From: Microbulbifer rhizosphaerae
GTDB taxonomy: Bacteria > Pseudomonadota > Gammaproteobacteria > Pseudomonadales > Cellvibrionaceae
NCBI RefSeq assembly: GCF_014191725.1
Contig: NZ_JACHWZ010000018.1
Location: 1-64,000, forward strand
Direction: 5' to 3'
Length of the DNA stretch: 64,000 nt
Numbering within the stretch: the first letter of the stretch is position 1; each line of letters opens with the position of its first letter. Below, one piece after another: positions 31,517 to 41,658 of the stretch. The translations under genes and the position numbers were made by a program. The notes under the pieces are model-generated. The model saw only the letters and a program-made list of their open reading frames with translations, was not told where the DNA came from and did no database searches.

Positions 31517-33280
31517 TCAGAGCCTGTCCGAGGAACCCACGGCATCAATAATTTTATCGCCTTCCGCGTAAATCCTGCACAAGCTCTCGACATTTAATGT
31601 AATCCTCCGGGCTTCACACACCTCCAAGGCTTTGCTATTGGCAGTATCCTGGTCGGGAGAATCATATGCATAACCGAACACATAGGCGCCTTTGTAATCA
31701 AGGGCCAGGGCGAGAGCCTTGTTCGCTGAATACCCTTTATACTTGGCAAAGGCACCATCAATGGTCTTTTTCTCCTCCGCATCCACTTCAGGCGCTGCAA
31801 TATCGGGCAGCAGATCGGCAAGCATGGCTTGAAGCTGTGTGCGCGGTTGCTCCTCCGTTATTTGCATAAGCAACGGGTGCGCTACCCGGGCAAATATTTC
31901 CGCATCCCGGTCAAGATACAGTTCATTAGCGTACCACCAGGCAATACCCACCTCCCGCGGAGCCCTCAGGTAAGCCTGTTCCAGTATTTTCAGGTACTCG
32001 CCCCGCGGATACCCGAGTTTCTGCATGGCGACCGCCAAGCCGCGCCAATAGGCTGGCACCTCATCGTTGGCTTCTATCAGTGCAGCAAACCTGTCGCGGA
32101 CAGCTTCCAATCGCTCGGGATCACTGTGTACGCCCTTTACCAACTGCCTTTCCAACCACAGAAAGGCTTCCGCACTCTGGTACCACTGCTCGCTGTGCGC
32201 CCCCAAGGGTATAGATTCCAGCAGGGATTCGGCCCGGGAAAACTCTCCGGCCCGGGTTTTTGCAACCGCGATTATCGACATCAATTCATGGCTGTCAGCT
32301 CTCTCCGCCCGCGCATACTGCACCAGTTCCCGAAGGGAATCCGCGTTCTTTCCGGACATCACCAGGTAGCGGGCAATCTCGGCCACCGCAGCCTCTCGCG
32401 ACAACGGCTGCACTATCGGTTGAACGGGTTTGTAGCCCCGGGGCATCAGGCCTGTGCGTTTGGAAAACTTGCCTTTCGCCTGCCCGATGTAGTGTCGTTC
32501 CAATTCTTCAAACGGCATTTCCAGAGCCGAAACCAGAGCATCCACCGGGTCCTCTCCACGGTTATACGCCGACACGTAACCCTGTATTCTGTCTGCCTTC
32601 CCACTGCTCATGATCAACCAGTGGGTAAGCATCCAGCCTCCCGCATAGACTCTGGAGTTCTGCCTCCCGTCAGCCGTTGTCGGCGTCGCCCTGAGCAATT
32701 CCTCCAGCGGCATCGGCTGGTCGTAGTAAAGAGAGGCGGCACGGTCCATGGGAATGGCCCCAAACACGTAGTTGCCGTCTTTAGGAAAGTCCACCGTGGA
32801 GAAAACTTCCGCAAACCCCTCGCTATACCAGTATGGGTAATGGAGTGGACTTCTCCCGTAGGTAAGGAAGTGCGTGTATTCATGAAACAGGAATTCGCGT
32901 GCCGGGTGTTCCCGCATGGACCGGTCGCTCCCAAGATTGACCAGGGCAAAGCTTCCATAGCTGGTATTATGGAATACGCCCCCGGTACGCTTTGCGTTCT
33001 CATCTCCGACGAAGGCTGCATAACTGTTTCTGTCAGCCAACGCGAAAATTGTCAGCTTATGCTGAACTTCACTCGCACTGAGCAGTTGAGAGGCCACAAC
33101 CCGGAAGCGCTCCAAGTCTTCCGCCAAGCCTTTTACCGATTCCGGCCTGCCGTTGGTCACTATGCGGAAATGTGGAGTTTCGATTTCATGCCATTCGGCA
33201 TCTACCAGATTAGCAGGGCTGGTCCACCCTGCAATCGGCAACAGATAAGCCATAAGCAGTATGCAAAGCTTGCCTCTCAT
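31517..33280 (-). CDS. Secreted HExxH protein (gluzincin-like, DUF1570-type)
   Basis: 587 residues with a Sec signal (MRGKLCILLMAYLLPIAGWT). The metallopeptidase-like core (about 28-270) has HEYTH at 133-137 and a downstream Glu154 in WYSEGFAEVF, the gluzincin arrangement for a zinc ligand. The preceding FRIVTNGRPESVKGLAEDLE is typical of DUF1570-like proteins. A long helical, TPR-like middle (about 300-510) follows, then a small C-terminal domain with paired cysteines (ALDYKGAYVFGYAYDSPD; EVCEARR; SLCRIYAEG). No substrate is known. It may act on cell-wall or periplasmic proteins. Convergent with the COQ7-like gene. Confidence 0.65.
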   Translation of the reverse strand: MRGKLCILLMAYLLPIAGWTSPANLVDAEWHEIETPHFRIVTNGRPESVKGLAEDLERFRVVASQLLSASEVQHKLTIFALADRNSYAAFVGDENAKRTGGVFHNTSYGSFALVNLGSDRSMREHPAREFLFHEYTHFLTYGRSPLHYPYWYSEGFAEVFSTVDFPKDGNYVFGAIPMDRAASLYYDQPMPLEELLRATPTTADGRQNSRVYAGGWMLTHWLIMSSGKADRIQGYVSAYNRGEDPVDALVSALEMPFEELERHYIGQAKGKFSKRTGLMPRGYKPVQPIVQPLSREAAVAEIARYLVMSGKNADSLRELVQYARAERADSHELMSIIAVAKTRAGEFSRAESLLESIPLGAHSEQWYQSAEAFLWLERQLVKGVHSDPERLEAVRDRFAALIEANDEVPAYWRGLAVAMQKLGYPRGEYLKILEQAYLRAPREVGIAWWYANELYLDRDAEIFARVAHPLLMQITEEQPRTQLQAMLADLLPDIAAPEVDAEEKKTIDGAFAKYKGYSANKALALALDYKGAYVFGYAYDSPDQDTANSKALEVCEARRITLNVESLCRIYAEGDKIIDAVGSSDRL

Positions 33281-33329
33281 TTTCCTTCCCTATACCCAAT
33301 TTATTCAATGTAACAGGGCAAATCACGGA

Positions 33330-34730
33330 CTACGCATGTTCTTCAGGCCGCACCAACCGCAACACCTCCCGTGCCCGTTGCTCCTCCCCGACCCTGCGAT
33401 AGTGATCGACCAGCGCCATCCCAAGGCTCTGCAACAGCGGATGTTCGACTTCCCTCTTATGCAGCCGCCGCAATAAATCCTCCAGCCAGGGCCAATCTTT
33501 TTCCTGTGCTGCGCGCCGTGCCAGCAACAGGCTGGCCCTGACGGTGAGGGCCCGGGGTTGGGGGCAGGCCTGGAGGTAGTTGCGGTAGCCTTCGGAAATT
33601 CTCCGTGCGTCGATTGCGGAGTTGCCGGCGAGGGCGAAGAGAGCCAGGTTTGCGCGGTGGTGGGCATCGCTGTCCGGCGCTGCCGCGGTTAGGGCGATGG
33701 CGCGCTGAATCAGCGGCAGCGACTGGGGGAGCTGGCGCACCGCGGCGGCCGCGGCGTCGGCCGCCTCCAATAATTTGCCGCTGTTCTGCAGTGATTCGAT
33801 GCGCGCCATGGCGCGCTGCTCCGGCGACGGCGCTTCGTCTTCCCGCGGAATCTGGGTGAGCGGCGGGCGCCGCTTTACCAGTACCATGGCAGAGGCAAAG
33901 CCGGCCAGCAGGCCGCCGGTGTGGGCCCAGTAGGCAATGCTGCTGTCGCCGTAGAAGTAACCGAAAATTTCCTTGCCGAGCCACAGCGGCAGCACCAGCA
34001 GTGCCGGCGCGCTGAACTCGCCGAACACGAAACCCAGGGTGTAGAAAAAGCGCAGCCTACGCACTCCGTACACCGCGACGAACATGCCCATGATTGCCGA
34101 CACCGCGCCGGAGGCACCCACCATGGGCACCGGGCTGCCCATCTCCACGGCGATGTGCAGCCCCGCGGCGGCCAGGCCGCCGAGCAGGTAGAGGCCGAAA
34201 AACCAGGCGGCCCCCAGTGCCAGCTCCACCGAGAGGCCAAACAGCAGCAGGAACACCATATTGCCGATCAGGTGGTCCCAACTGCCGTGCAGGAACATGT
34301 GCCCGAACACGCCGGCCAGGTGGGGCTCCGCCGGGGTCAGCCCCAGGGCGAAACTGCTCAGGCGATCGCGCAGCCGTACGAATTCCTGCCGTTGCGCCAG
34401 CCACTCGCTCTCCCCTTCGGCGCGCAGTTGCGGCAGCAGCCAGCGGTGAAATTCCGGGTTCCACAGCAGTTCCCGGTAGACGAAGTCCTCCCCTTCGGCG
34501 TCCACCTGCAGGCGCCATTCCGGGTGCACCTCGTTCACGTAGATCAGGAAGCGTGACTCCTCGCGGGCGGAAAGGTCGTTGGAAAAATAGTATTCCTCCG
34601 CCTGCTGCCAGCGGGCCTCGTCGCCGCCTTGGTAGAACACGAAGACCAACAGATTGAGCGCGACCAGGGCCAGGCAGACCAGCGGCGGGCGGCGCCAGTC
34701 GGGCTTGTTCTGGATGGGAATAATCAGCAC
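33330..34730 (-). CDS. Rhomboid-family intramembrane serine protease with helical C-terminal tail
   Basis: 466 residues. The membrane core has the catalytic Ser207 in VGASGAVSAIMG and His270 in YWAHTGGLLAGF, with HMFLHGSWDHLIGNMVFL as the typical first-helix motif. A large hydrophilic insertion (about 35-135) separates TM1 from the core. Residues about 300-466 form a TPR-like helical domain (ARIESLQNSGKLLEAADAAA). Rhomboids cleave membrane-anchored proteins within or near the lipid bilayer. The soluble tail could select substrates. It is divergent from the subtilase gene at 35006. Confidence 0.88.
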   Translation of the reverse strand: MLIIPIQNKPDWRRPPLVCLALVALNLLVFVFYQGGDEARWQQAEEYYFSNDLSAREESRFLIYVNEVHPEWRLQVDAEGEDFVYRELLWNPEFHRWLLPQLRAEGESEWLAQRQEFVRLRDRLSSFALGLTPAEPHLAGVFGHMFLHGSWDHLIGNMVFLLLFGLSVELALGAAWFFGLYLLGGLAAAGLHIAVEMGSPVPMVGASGAVSAIMGMFVAVYGVRRLRFFYTLGFVFGEFSAPALLVLPLWLGKEIFGYFYGDSSIAYWAHTGGLLAGFASAMVLVKRRPPLTQIPREDEAPSPEQRAMARIESLQNSGKLLEAADAAAAAVRQLPQSLPLIQRAIALTAAAPDSDAHHRANLALFALAGNSAIDARRISEGYRNYLQACPQPRALTVRASLLLARRAAQEKDWPWLEDLLRRLHKREVEHPLLQSLGMALVDHYRRVGEEQRAREVLRLVRPEEHA

Positions 34731-35005
34731 GGGATTTTCCTTGTGGTTATCGCTCGGGCGGGCGGCTCGACATTACAACAATGCCATCCTCTTGCCGCCA
34801 AACGACCTAAAACCGCTACATAATTTACAAATACTTTGCACTTTCGCCACAACACCACTATTTCCCCGCCAATTTTCACTAACAGTCCCTGCGTCGCTGG
34901 ATTGTCCGGAGAGAGCCGCGCTATGTTTGCAGGCGTTGTTCGGACGCCCGCTGTGCGGTCCGACGGCGGGAGAGATCACAATAAGGAAATCAATTGGAGC
35001 CCCAA

Positions 35006-36421
<1,416 letters not shown>

Positions 36422-36457
36422 TTTGAAGCCGTAGTTTGAAGCTGTAGGTGCACCCTG

Positions 36458-36489
36458 CCCGGCGGCCTACCCGGCCGCCGGGTTATTTT
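36458..36489 (+). terminator. Intrinsic terminator after the subtilase gene
   Basis: CCCGGCGGCC pairs perfectly with GGCCGCCGGG across a five-base loop and is followed by TTATTTT. It lies 36 bp after the protease stop. Its right side overlaps the stop codon of the convergent mechanosensitive channel gene. Confidence 0.85.
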
Positions 36490-38633
36490 CCCGCGCGCCG
36501 CTCGATCGGCATCGGCGCTTCCCAACTGCGCAGGTGCAGGTCGCGCTGGGGAAAGGGCACTTCGATACCCCTCTCGTTGAATTCCCTCAGCAGCTCCAGG
36601 TTGTAGAGCGCGTAGGGGTCTCCAAGGGGCGAGACCATATTGCTATTGACCCACACCACCAGCTTGAAATTCAGCGCGCTGTCGCCGAACTCCATCAGCC
36701 AGACCTCGGTCTTGCGCTGCCAGTCGGTATGGGTAATGTTCACCCGCTCCGCCGCTTCCATGGCCGACTCGCGCACCAGATCCGGGTCGGAGCCGTAGGC
36801 CACGCCGAAGGGCACGTGGATGCGGCGCACCGGGTCGTCCAGGGTGTGGTTGATCACCCGACCGGTCACGAATTCCGAATTGGGCACCATGATATCTACG
36901 TTGTCCCGGGTGGTGATGCGGGTGGAGCGCACATTGATATCGCGGATGCGGCCGAAGACGCCGGACTCCAGTTCCACCAGGTCCCCCACCCGCAGCGGCT
37001 GCTCCAACAGCAGGATCAGTCCGGAAAGAAAGTTGGAAAAAATCGCCTGCAGGCCAAAGCCGATACCCACCGACAGCGCCCCGGCAATCAGGGCCAGCTT
37101 GGACGTGTCCAGACCCAGCATGCTCAGCGCGATCACCAGCGCAATAGCAATAATGGTGTAGTGCAACACCCGGCCGAGGTTGTACATGGAGGATTCGCTG
37201 GCGTGTTTTTTTACTACCAGCCGGTTGAGAAAACGCCGTGTGAGGCTGGAGATCAGCCAGGCGACCACCAGCACAAAAAAAATCCTGGCGATGTCACGCA
37301 AAGTTACCGGGCTCTCGCCGATCGCGAACAGCTTGTAGTCCGCCAGTTCCCGCCAACGGTTGTAGACAACACCACCCCAGTGGCCCGCGCGCTCGCGCAC
37401 CGTGGCCCACCATCCCTGGTGCTCGCGGTACACCATCAGTTGGGCCGTTTCGTAGCGCAGCACGTCTTCGATCAAGTCGTCGCTGCGGCCCAGGGCACTA
37501 TCCACCCGCTCGAAGCTCCGCCACCAGCCACTCATCGCCTCGCTGCCCTCCCCCATCCAGGCCACCACCTGGCGCCGGCGGACGTTGAGTTCGCGGGAAA
37601 TACTGTCGACCAGGGTGCGCGCTGTCTCCACCAGGTCGCCGCTGGAGACCAGAGACTGGTCTTTCACCTCGGGGTTGAGCACATTGTTGATGGAGACCAG
37701 TATCTCCGTTTTGCGCTTCTGCAGGTGTGCCTCCAGGGCCTGTACCTCCAGCTCCATCACCCGCAGGTCTTTTTTCATGTTCTCAGCCGGGTCGGTGGAC
37801 TCCAGTGTGGTGCTCTGCAAGCGGGTGCGGTCGCCGGCGAGTTTTTCGATCCTATCGGTGTATTTCTCCAGGGTTTTCTGCAGCTGCTCCGTCGCCTCGG
37901 CGCTGTACTGCAGCTCCTCCAGCATCCGCTGCAGCTGGCTCTCGCCGTGTTCGATCTGCTCCTGCCAGGCGCCCAACTGCCGCTCGATGATCCTGCGCTG
38001 CTCGATAATATTCAGGTGATTGAACTGGGCCGCCAGCAGCGCCAGGGCCGCGCCTTCACTGGCGGCCGGGTCACCGCTCGCCTCGCGCAGGATCACCACC
38101 TGCTGGCGCAACTGGCCCAGGGATTGGGCGAGCGCCTCGTCCAGTTGCCGCAACTCCAGTTGCAGCCCCAACAGCCGCTGGCGCCCTCGGGCCACCGCGG
38201 CGTCGGCCGTGGCCCAGGCCATCACCCCCGGGTTGCGGGGGAATTCGACCTCGGGCAGTACCGCGACTTTCTCGAACTCGGCGTACTTCTTCCACGTGAT
38301 GCCGATGCCCTTGAGGCTCCTCTCCACCGCAGCGGCGCGCTCCTGCACCCGATCGCTGTCCGGCAGCGTCCCGCTCCACTTGTCCCAGGCTTTGTTCAAC
38401 TCCCCCAGCCACTGCTCGCGCTGCTCGCGAGTGGCCTCGGGCCAGGTGGTCCACCAGCCGGCGGAGGGCGAGTTGAAATCGGGGATCTCCGGTTTGAATT
38501 CCTCGGGCTTCTTAGTGGGCAGCTGGGCGAAAGTGAGAAGGGAAATACACAGCAGGAAGAGGGTCAGCGAAATACGGGCGCCAGCGCGATAGCACCCACA
38601 GCGAGAGGGAAAGTGACAGCATTCGCCCGCCAT
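36483..38633 (-). CDS. Large MscS-family mechanosensitive channel (MscK/MscM-like)
   Basis: 716 residues with a signal-like hydrophobic start (SLTLFLLCISLLTFAQ), a long periplasmic coiled-coil region (about 70-385; AVERSLKGIG, LQRMLEELQYSAEATEQLQK), membrane helices from about 430, and the MscS pore and cytoplasmic domain. The pore-helix region reads GALSVGIGFGLQAIFSNFLSG, and the beta-domain reads LRVGDLVELESGVFGRIRDINVRSTRI. It opens on membrane tension to release solutes during hypo-osmotic shock, which is relevant for a marine organism. The first Met is uncertain: the first 18 residues before the hydrophobic stretch are Cys-rich and unusual. Confidence 0.88.
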   Translation of the reverse strand: MAGECCHFPSRCGCYRAGARISLTLFLLCISLLTFAQLPTKKPEEFKPEIPDFNSPSAGWWTTWPEATREQREQWLGELNKAWDKWSGTLPDSDRVQERAAAVERSLKGIGITWKKYAEFEKVAVLPEVEFPRNPGVMAWATADAAVARGRQRLLGLQLELRQLDEALAQSLGQLRQQVVILREASGDPAASEGAALALLAAQFNHLNIIEQRRIIERQLGAWQEQIEHGESQLQRMLEELQYSAEATEQLQKTLEKYTDRIEKLAGDRTRLQSTTLESTDPAENMKKDLRVMELEVQALEAHLQKRKTEILVSINNVLNPEVKDQSLVSSGDLVETARTLVDSISRELNVRRRQVVAWMGEGSEAMSGWWRSFERVDSALGRSDDLIEDVLRYETAQLMVYREHQGWWATVRERAGHWGGVVYNRWRELADYKLFAIGESPVTLRDIARIFFVLVVAWLISSLTRRFLNRLVVKKHASESSMYNLGRVLHYTIIAIALVIALSMLGLDTSKLALIAGALSVGIGFGLQAIFSNFLSGLILLLEQPLRVGDLVELESGVFGRIRDINVRSTRITTRDNVDIMVPNSEFVTGRVINHTLDDPVRRIHVPFGVAYGSDPDLVRESAMEAAERVNITHTDWQRKTEVWLMEFGDSALNFKLVVWVNSNMVSPLGDPYALYNLELLREFNERGIEVPFPQRDLHLRSWEAPMPIERRAGK

Positions 38634-38715
38634 AGCCTGACTCTATCCTTGACCGGAAACCGCGCAGGTCCACTGATAGAGTGTAGATGAGGGAAGTTAT
38701 CCACCCGGTCAGGGG

Positions 38716-38883
38716 TTAATAGCGGCGCCTTGAGGAGGAGTCGTTCACACAGGCGAGGTACTCTTCCTTAACGTAAGTGTCGCCCCGCACACGGATCTCC
38801 GTCGCGCTCGCGGGCAGTTGCCCAAAGCGGTCCTGGGCCCAGCCGGTGGTGAGACACAACAGAATGGTGGCGGCACAGCGCAT
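38716..38883 (-). CDS. Small secreted hypothetical protein
   Basis: 55 residues from the ATG at 38883. A short signal-like start, MRCAATILLCLTTGWAQ, is followed by about 38 polar residues ending in CVNDSSSRRRY. The frame is open further upstream, but that part overlaps a GC-rich repeat and is unlikely to be translated. No family was recognised. It lies between the channel gene and the response regulator on the same strand. The evidence is limited to the plausible signal peptide and start. Confidence 0.45.
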   Translation of the reverse strand: MRCAATILLCLTTGWAQDRFGQLPASATEIRVRGDTYVKEEYLACVNDSSSRRRY

Positions 38884-39036
38884 GGCGATAACTCCAGGCT
38901 GTGGAAGTCCGGCCAGTCTACCTCCTGCGGCGTCGGCTCCCAACGGTTTAGAGAGCTCGCAAGCGGACTCTAGCGGGCCTGCGGCCCGCAAGCCGAGCCG
39001 GGACTCGGCGCTCCCGGCGGGCGCTCCCGGCGACAA

Positions 39037-39870
39037 TCAGAGGAAATGCTGCACTTTGTTCTTGTAGCTGCGGCTCATTTTCAAACGCTCGCCATTGTTC
39101 AGTACCAGGTGGTACTCGCCGTTGATATGCGCACAGATCTCGCGCACCCGGCCCAGGTTGACGATGGTGGAACGGTGAATACGCTGGAACACCCGGGGGT
39201 CCAGCTGCTGTTCCAGCTCCTTCATGGTGATGCGCATCACGTGGGTCTCGCCGTTGGCGTGCACGCACATATAGTCGCCGGCGGCATCGATCCAGTCTAT
39301 CTCCCGCGCGGGTACCAGGGTGATGCGGCCGGCGTCCTTGATGGCGATCTTTTCCGGATAGCGGCTGCTGCCCCCCTCCCCCACATGTAAGTCGCCCGCC
39401 GCCAGCTTCCGCTCCAGTACTTCCGGCGACTCCCGGGTGAGATCCGCCACCGCTTCCAGCAACTGTTCGCGCTGGGTGGCGATGTCGGCGCTGGCGAGCT
39501 TCTCCCGCACCCGCGCCAGCGCCAGTGCCAGGCGCTCCTCCTCGATGGGCTTTAGCACATAGTCCACCGCGTTGACCTCGAAGGCTTCCACCGCGTACTG
39601 GTCATAGGCGGTGACGAACACCACCTGAGGCAGTTGCTCCTCGGGAATCTGCTGCACCATCTGCAGCCCGTTCACACCGGGCATCTGGATGTCCACAAAC
39701 ACAACGTCCGGGTGCAGCTCTAGGATCTGCTCCCGCCCCTCGCGACCGTTGCTGCACTCGGCAATCACCTCCACACCGTCCATCTGCTCCAGCCGCAGGC
39801 GCAGCCCGCGCCGCGCCAGCGGTTCGTCGTCCACTACAATGGTTTTTAATTTTTCTACCGCGTCACTCAT
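39037..39870 (-). CDS. LytTR-type response regulator
   Basis: 277 residues from the ATG at 39870 (AGGA upstream); an in-frame ATG at 39888 overlaps the kinase gene. The receiver domain (about 8-125) has the phospho-acceptor Asp60 in VVFVDIQMPG, the acidic pair in VVDDEPLAR and Lys in VDYVLKPIEEER. The C-terminal LytTR DNA-binding domain (about 175-277) contains EIDWIDAAGDYMCVHANGET and VFQRIHRSTIVNLGRV. AlgR/YehT/LytR-type regulators control secreted or surface functions. It pairs with the histidine kinase directly upstream; the target genes cannot be told from sequence. Confidence 0.92.
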   Translation of the reverse strand: MSDAVEKLKTIVVDDEPLARRGLRLRLEQMDGVEVIAECSNGREGREQILELHPDVVFVDIQMPGVNGLQMVQQIPEEQLPQVVFVTAYDQYAVEAFEVNAVDYVLKPIEEERLALALARVREKLASADIATQREQLLEAVADLTRESPEVLERKLAAGDLHVGEGGSSRYPEKIAIKDAGRITLVPAREIDWIDAAGDYMCVHANGETHVMRITMKELEQQLDPRVFQRIHRSTIVNLGRVREICAHINGEYHLVLNNGERLKMSRSYKNKVQHFL

Positions 39871-39874
39871 CGCA

Positions 39875-40963
39875 CTATTCCTGTTCATAGGGAATTCGAA
39901 TATGCACTACCAGGCCGCCCTCCGGCCGGTTGCAAAAACGCACTTTCTGTTCTTCGCCGTACAGCGCGCGCAGGCGCTCACAGGTATTGCGGATACCCAC
40001 GCCGTAACCGGAAGTCAGTCGGGCCAGGTCCTCATCCGCCATGCCCGGGCCGTTGTCGCCCACCTCGAGCAGCAGTTCACCGGCGAACACCCGCGCCTTG
40101 ATGGTGATCTCGCCCCCCCACTCCCGCTGGGAGATACCGTATTTGATCGCGTTTTCCACCAGCGGTTGCAGCAGCAGACTGGGCACCAGCGCGCGCGGGG
40201 ACTCCCCCTCCAGATCCAGGTTCACCCCCAGGCGGTCGGCGAAGCGCACCTTTTCGATATCCAGGTAGAGCATCAGCGCCTCAACCTCACGGGCCAGGGT
40301 CACTTTCTGCATGGGGTCGTTGTCCAGGGAGTGGCGCAGGAACTGCGACAGGCGCGTCACCATATCGTTGGCGGTGCGCCCCTGGCTGTCCAGGATCAGG
40401 GTGGAGATGGCGTTCAGGGTGTTGAACAGGAAGTGCGGATTCAACTGGTAGCGCAGCATCTTCAGCTGCGCCTGGTGAGCCATGGACTCGGCACGCAGGG
40501 CCTTTTCCTGCTGGGTCAGCGAAGCGCGGTAGTACTTGATGCCGTAGTAGAGCGCGGTCCAGGTCATGAGGATCATGAAGGAATAGGAAAACCAGTAGAT
40601 AGCCAGCACCGCCGGGTGCTCGTCTCCCCGCTTGCCATACAGCCACAGGGAGCCGCCGAACTTGATCGCCGCCCACACCAGTGCGGCCAGGGCAATCACC
40701 GCCAGGGAGCCAAACAGGCGCCACGCCGGCGGCTTGTCCCACAGCCGGCGGAAACCGCGGCGCATCACTTCCGAGAGTGCGACCCCCGAGCCGGTGGCCA
40801 CGGCGAGATATCCCATGTGCAACCAGTGGTCCTCCACCCAGAAGAAGCTGCCCACAAAGGTGAGCAGGGTATATCCACCCCAGCCGGCGAGCTGCAGAGC
40901 CCAGTACTGCTTCTGGTGCTCGGCCAGCCGCTGCGACAGCCATCGAAATGCGTTGTTGCCCAT
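39875..40963 (-). CDS. LytS/YehU-type sensor histidine kinase
   Basis: 362 residues. Four hydrophobic helices occupy about 25-145, with no extracytoplasmic sensor domain of any size. The phospho-acceptor His177 lies in QLNPHFLFNTLN, the signature of the His_kinase (PF06580) family. The ATPase domain follows, with LVENAIKYGIS, VGDNGPGM and GYGVGIRNTCERL. Its stop codon is four bases upstream of the response regulator start, so the two are co-translated and form one two-component system. The stimulus is unknown. Confidence 0.93.
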   Translation of the reverse strand: MGNNAFRWLSQRLAEHQKQYWALQLAGWGGYTLLTFVGSFFWVEDHWLHMGYLAVATGSGVALSEVMRRGFRRLWDKPPAWRLFGSLAVIALAALVWAAIKFGGSLWLYGKRGDEHPAVLAIYWFSYSFMILMTWTALYYGIKYYRASLTQQEKALRAESMAHQAQLKMLRYQLNPHFLFNTLNAISTLILDSQGRTANDMVTRLSQFLRHSLDNDPMQKVTLAREVEALMLYLDIEKVRFADRLGVNLDLEGESPRALVPSLLLQPLVENAIKYGISQREWGGEITIKARVFAGELLLEVGDNGPGMADEDLARLTSGYGVGIRNTCERLRALYGEEQKVRFCNRPEGGLVVHIRIPYEQE

Positions 40964-41087
40964 AAATACTCATTGCTATTCAATCGACCCCGGAAGGCCG
41001 CAGGTTGCAAAACAGCCTAATGCAGCGGCCCGCCCGGTGAAACACCGTCGGGCGCAGCAATAGGACGGACTGCCGCAGGAACACATC

Positions 41088-41555
41088 ATGACTTACTGGC
41101 TTTTCAAATCGGAACCAGACGAGTACAGCATCCGCGACCTGGCCGCGGAATCCGGTCGCACCGGCCGCTGGGACGGTATCCGCAACTACCAGGCGCGGAA
41201 CTTTCTGAGGGATTCGGTCGGGGTGGGCGACGGGGTACTCTTCTACCACAGCGCCTGCAAGGTGCCTGCGGTGGTGGGCACCGCCGAAGTGGTGCGCGGA
41301 GCCTACCCGGATCCGGCGCAGTTCGACCCCAAAAGCGGCTACTTCGACCCCAAGGCCAGTGGCGACAAGCCGCGCTGGTACTGCGTGGATATCCGCTGGC
41401 AGAGCGAGTTCCCGCGGCCGGTGCCACTGGCGGAGATCAAACAGAATCCGGATTTGGCGGAGATGCTGCTGGTGAAGCAGGGACGGTTGTCGATCCAGCC
41501 GGTGACCGCTCAAGAGTGGAAAACCATTCTGCGACTGGGTAATGCCATTATGTAG
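41088..41555 (+). CDS. EVE domain protein
   Basis: 155 residues forming a single EVE domain (PUA-like fold): YWLFKSEPDEYSIRDLA at the start, then WDGIRNYQARNFLRD, VGDGVLFYHSACKVPAVVG and the C-terminal LSIQPVTAQEWKTIL. EVE proteins bind modified bases in DNA or RNA; the free-standing bacterial type is widespread and not tied here to a restriction system. The stop codon TAG is part of the GTAG at the foot of a REP hairpin, so the last codon is set by the repeat. It is divergent from the kinase gene. Confidence 0.92.
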   Translation: MTYWLFKSEPDEYSIRDLAAESGRTGRWDGIRNYQARNFLRDSVGVGDGVLFYHSACKVPAVVGTAEVVRGAYPDPAQFDPKSGYFDPKASGDKPRWYCVDIRWQSEFPRPVPLAEIKQNPDLAEMLLVKQGRLSIQPVTAQEWKTILRLGNAIM

Positions 41556-41641
41556 GAGCGGCGGGGCGGCCATCCGCCGCTGGCCGTGATCGGCAGGCGC
41601 TTCGTAGCCCAGTCCGATCGCGGCCAGCGGCCGCTCCTACA
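41551..41641. repeat. REP-type palindrome overlapping the EVE stop codon
   Basis: TGTAGGAGCGGCGGGGCGGC at the left and CGCGGCCAGCGGCCGCTCC-TAC at the right bracket an inner GATCGGC/CCGATCG pairing. The TAG at 41553-41555 ends the EVE gene. Located between convergent genes, it may terminate both. Confidence 0.8.
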
Positions 41642-41658
41642 TAGTTAGTGCCACGATT

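Noticed and set aside
36534-38690. Very long open frame (about 718 codons) on the plus strand opposite the mechanosensitive channel gene
   Set aside because: It mirrors the real minus-strand gene in GC-rich DNA, has repetitive His/Gln/Gly/Val composition and no domain; similar antisense frames lie opposite the kduI/GH105, GH28, uxaC and liu genes.
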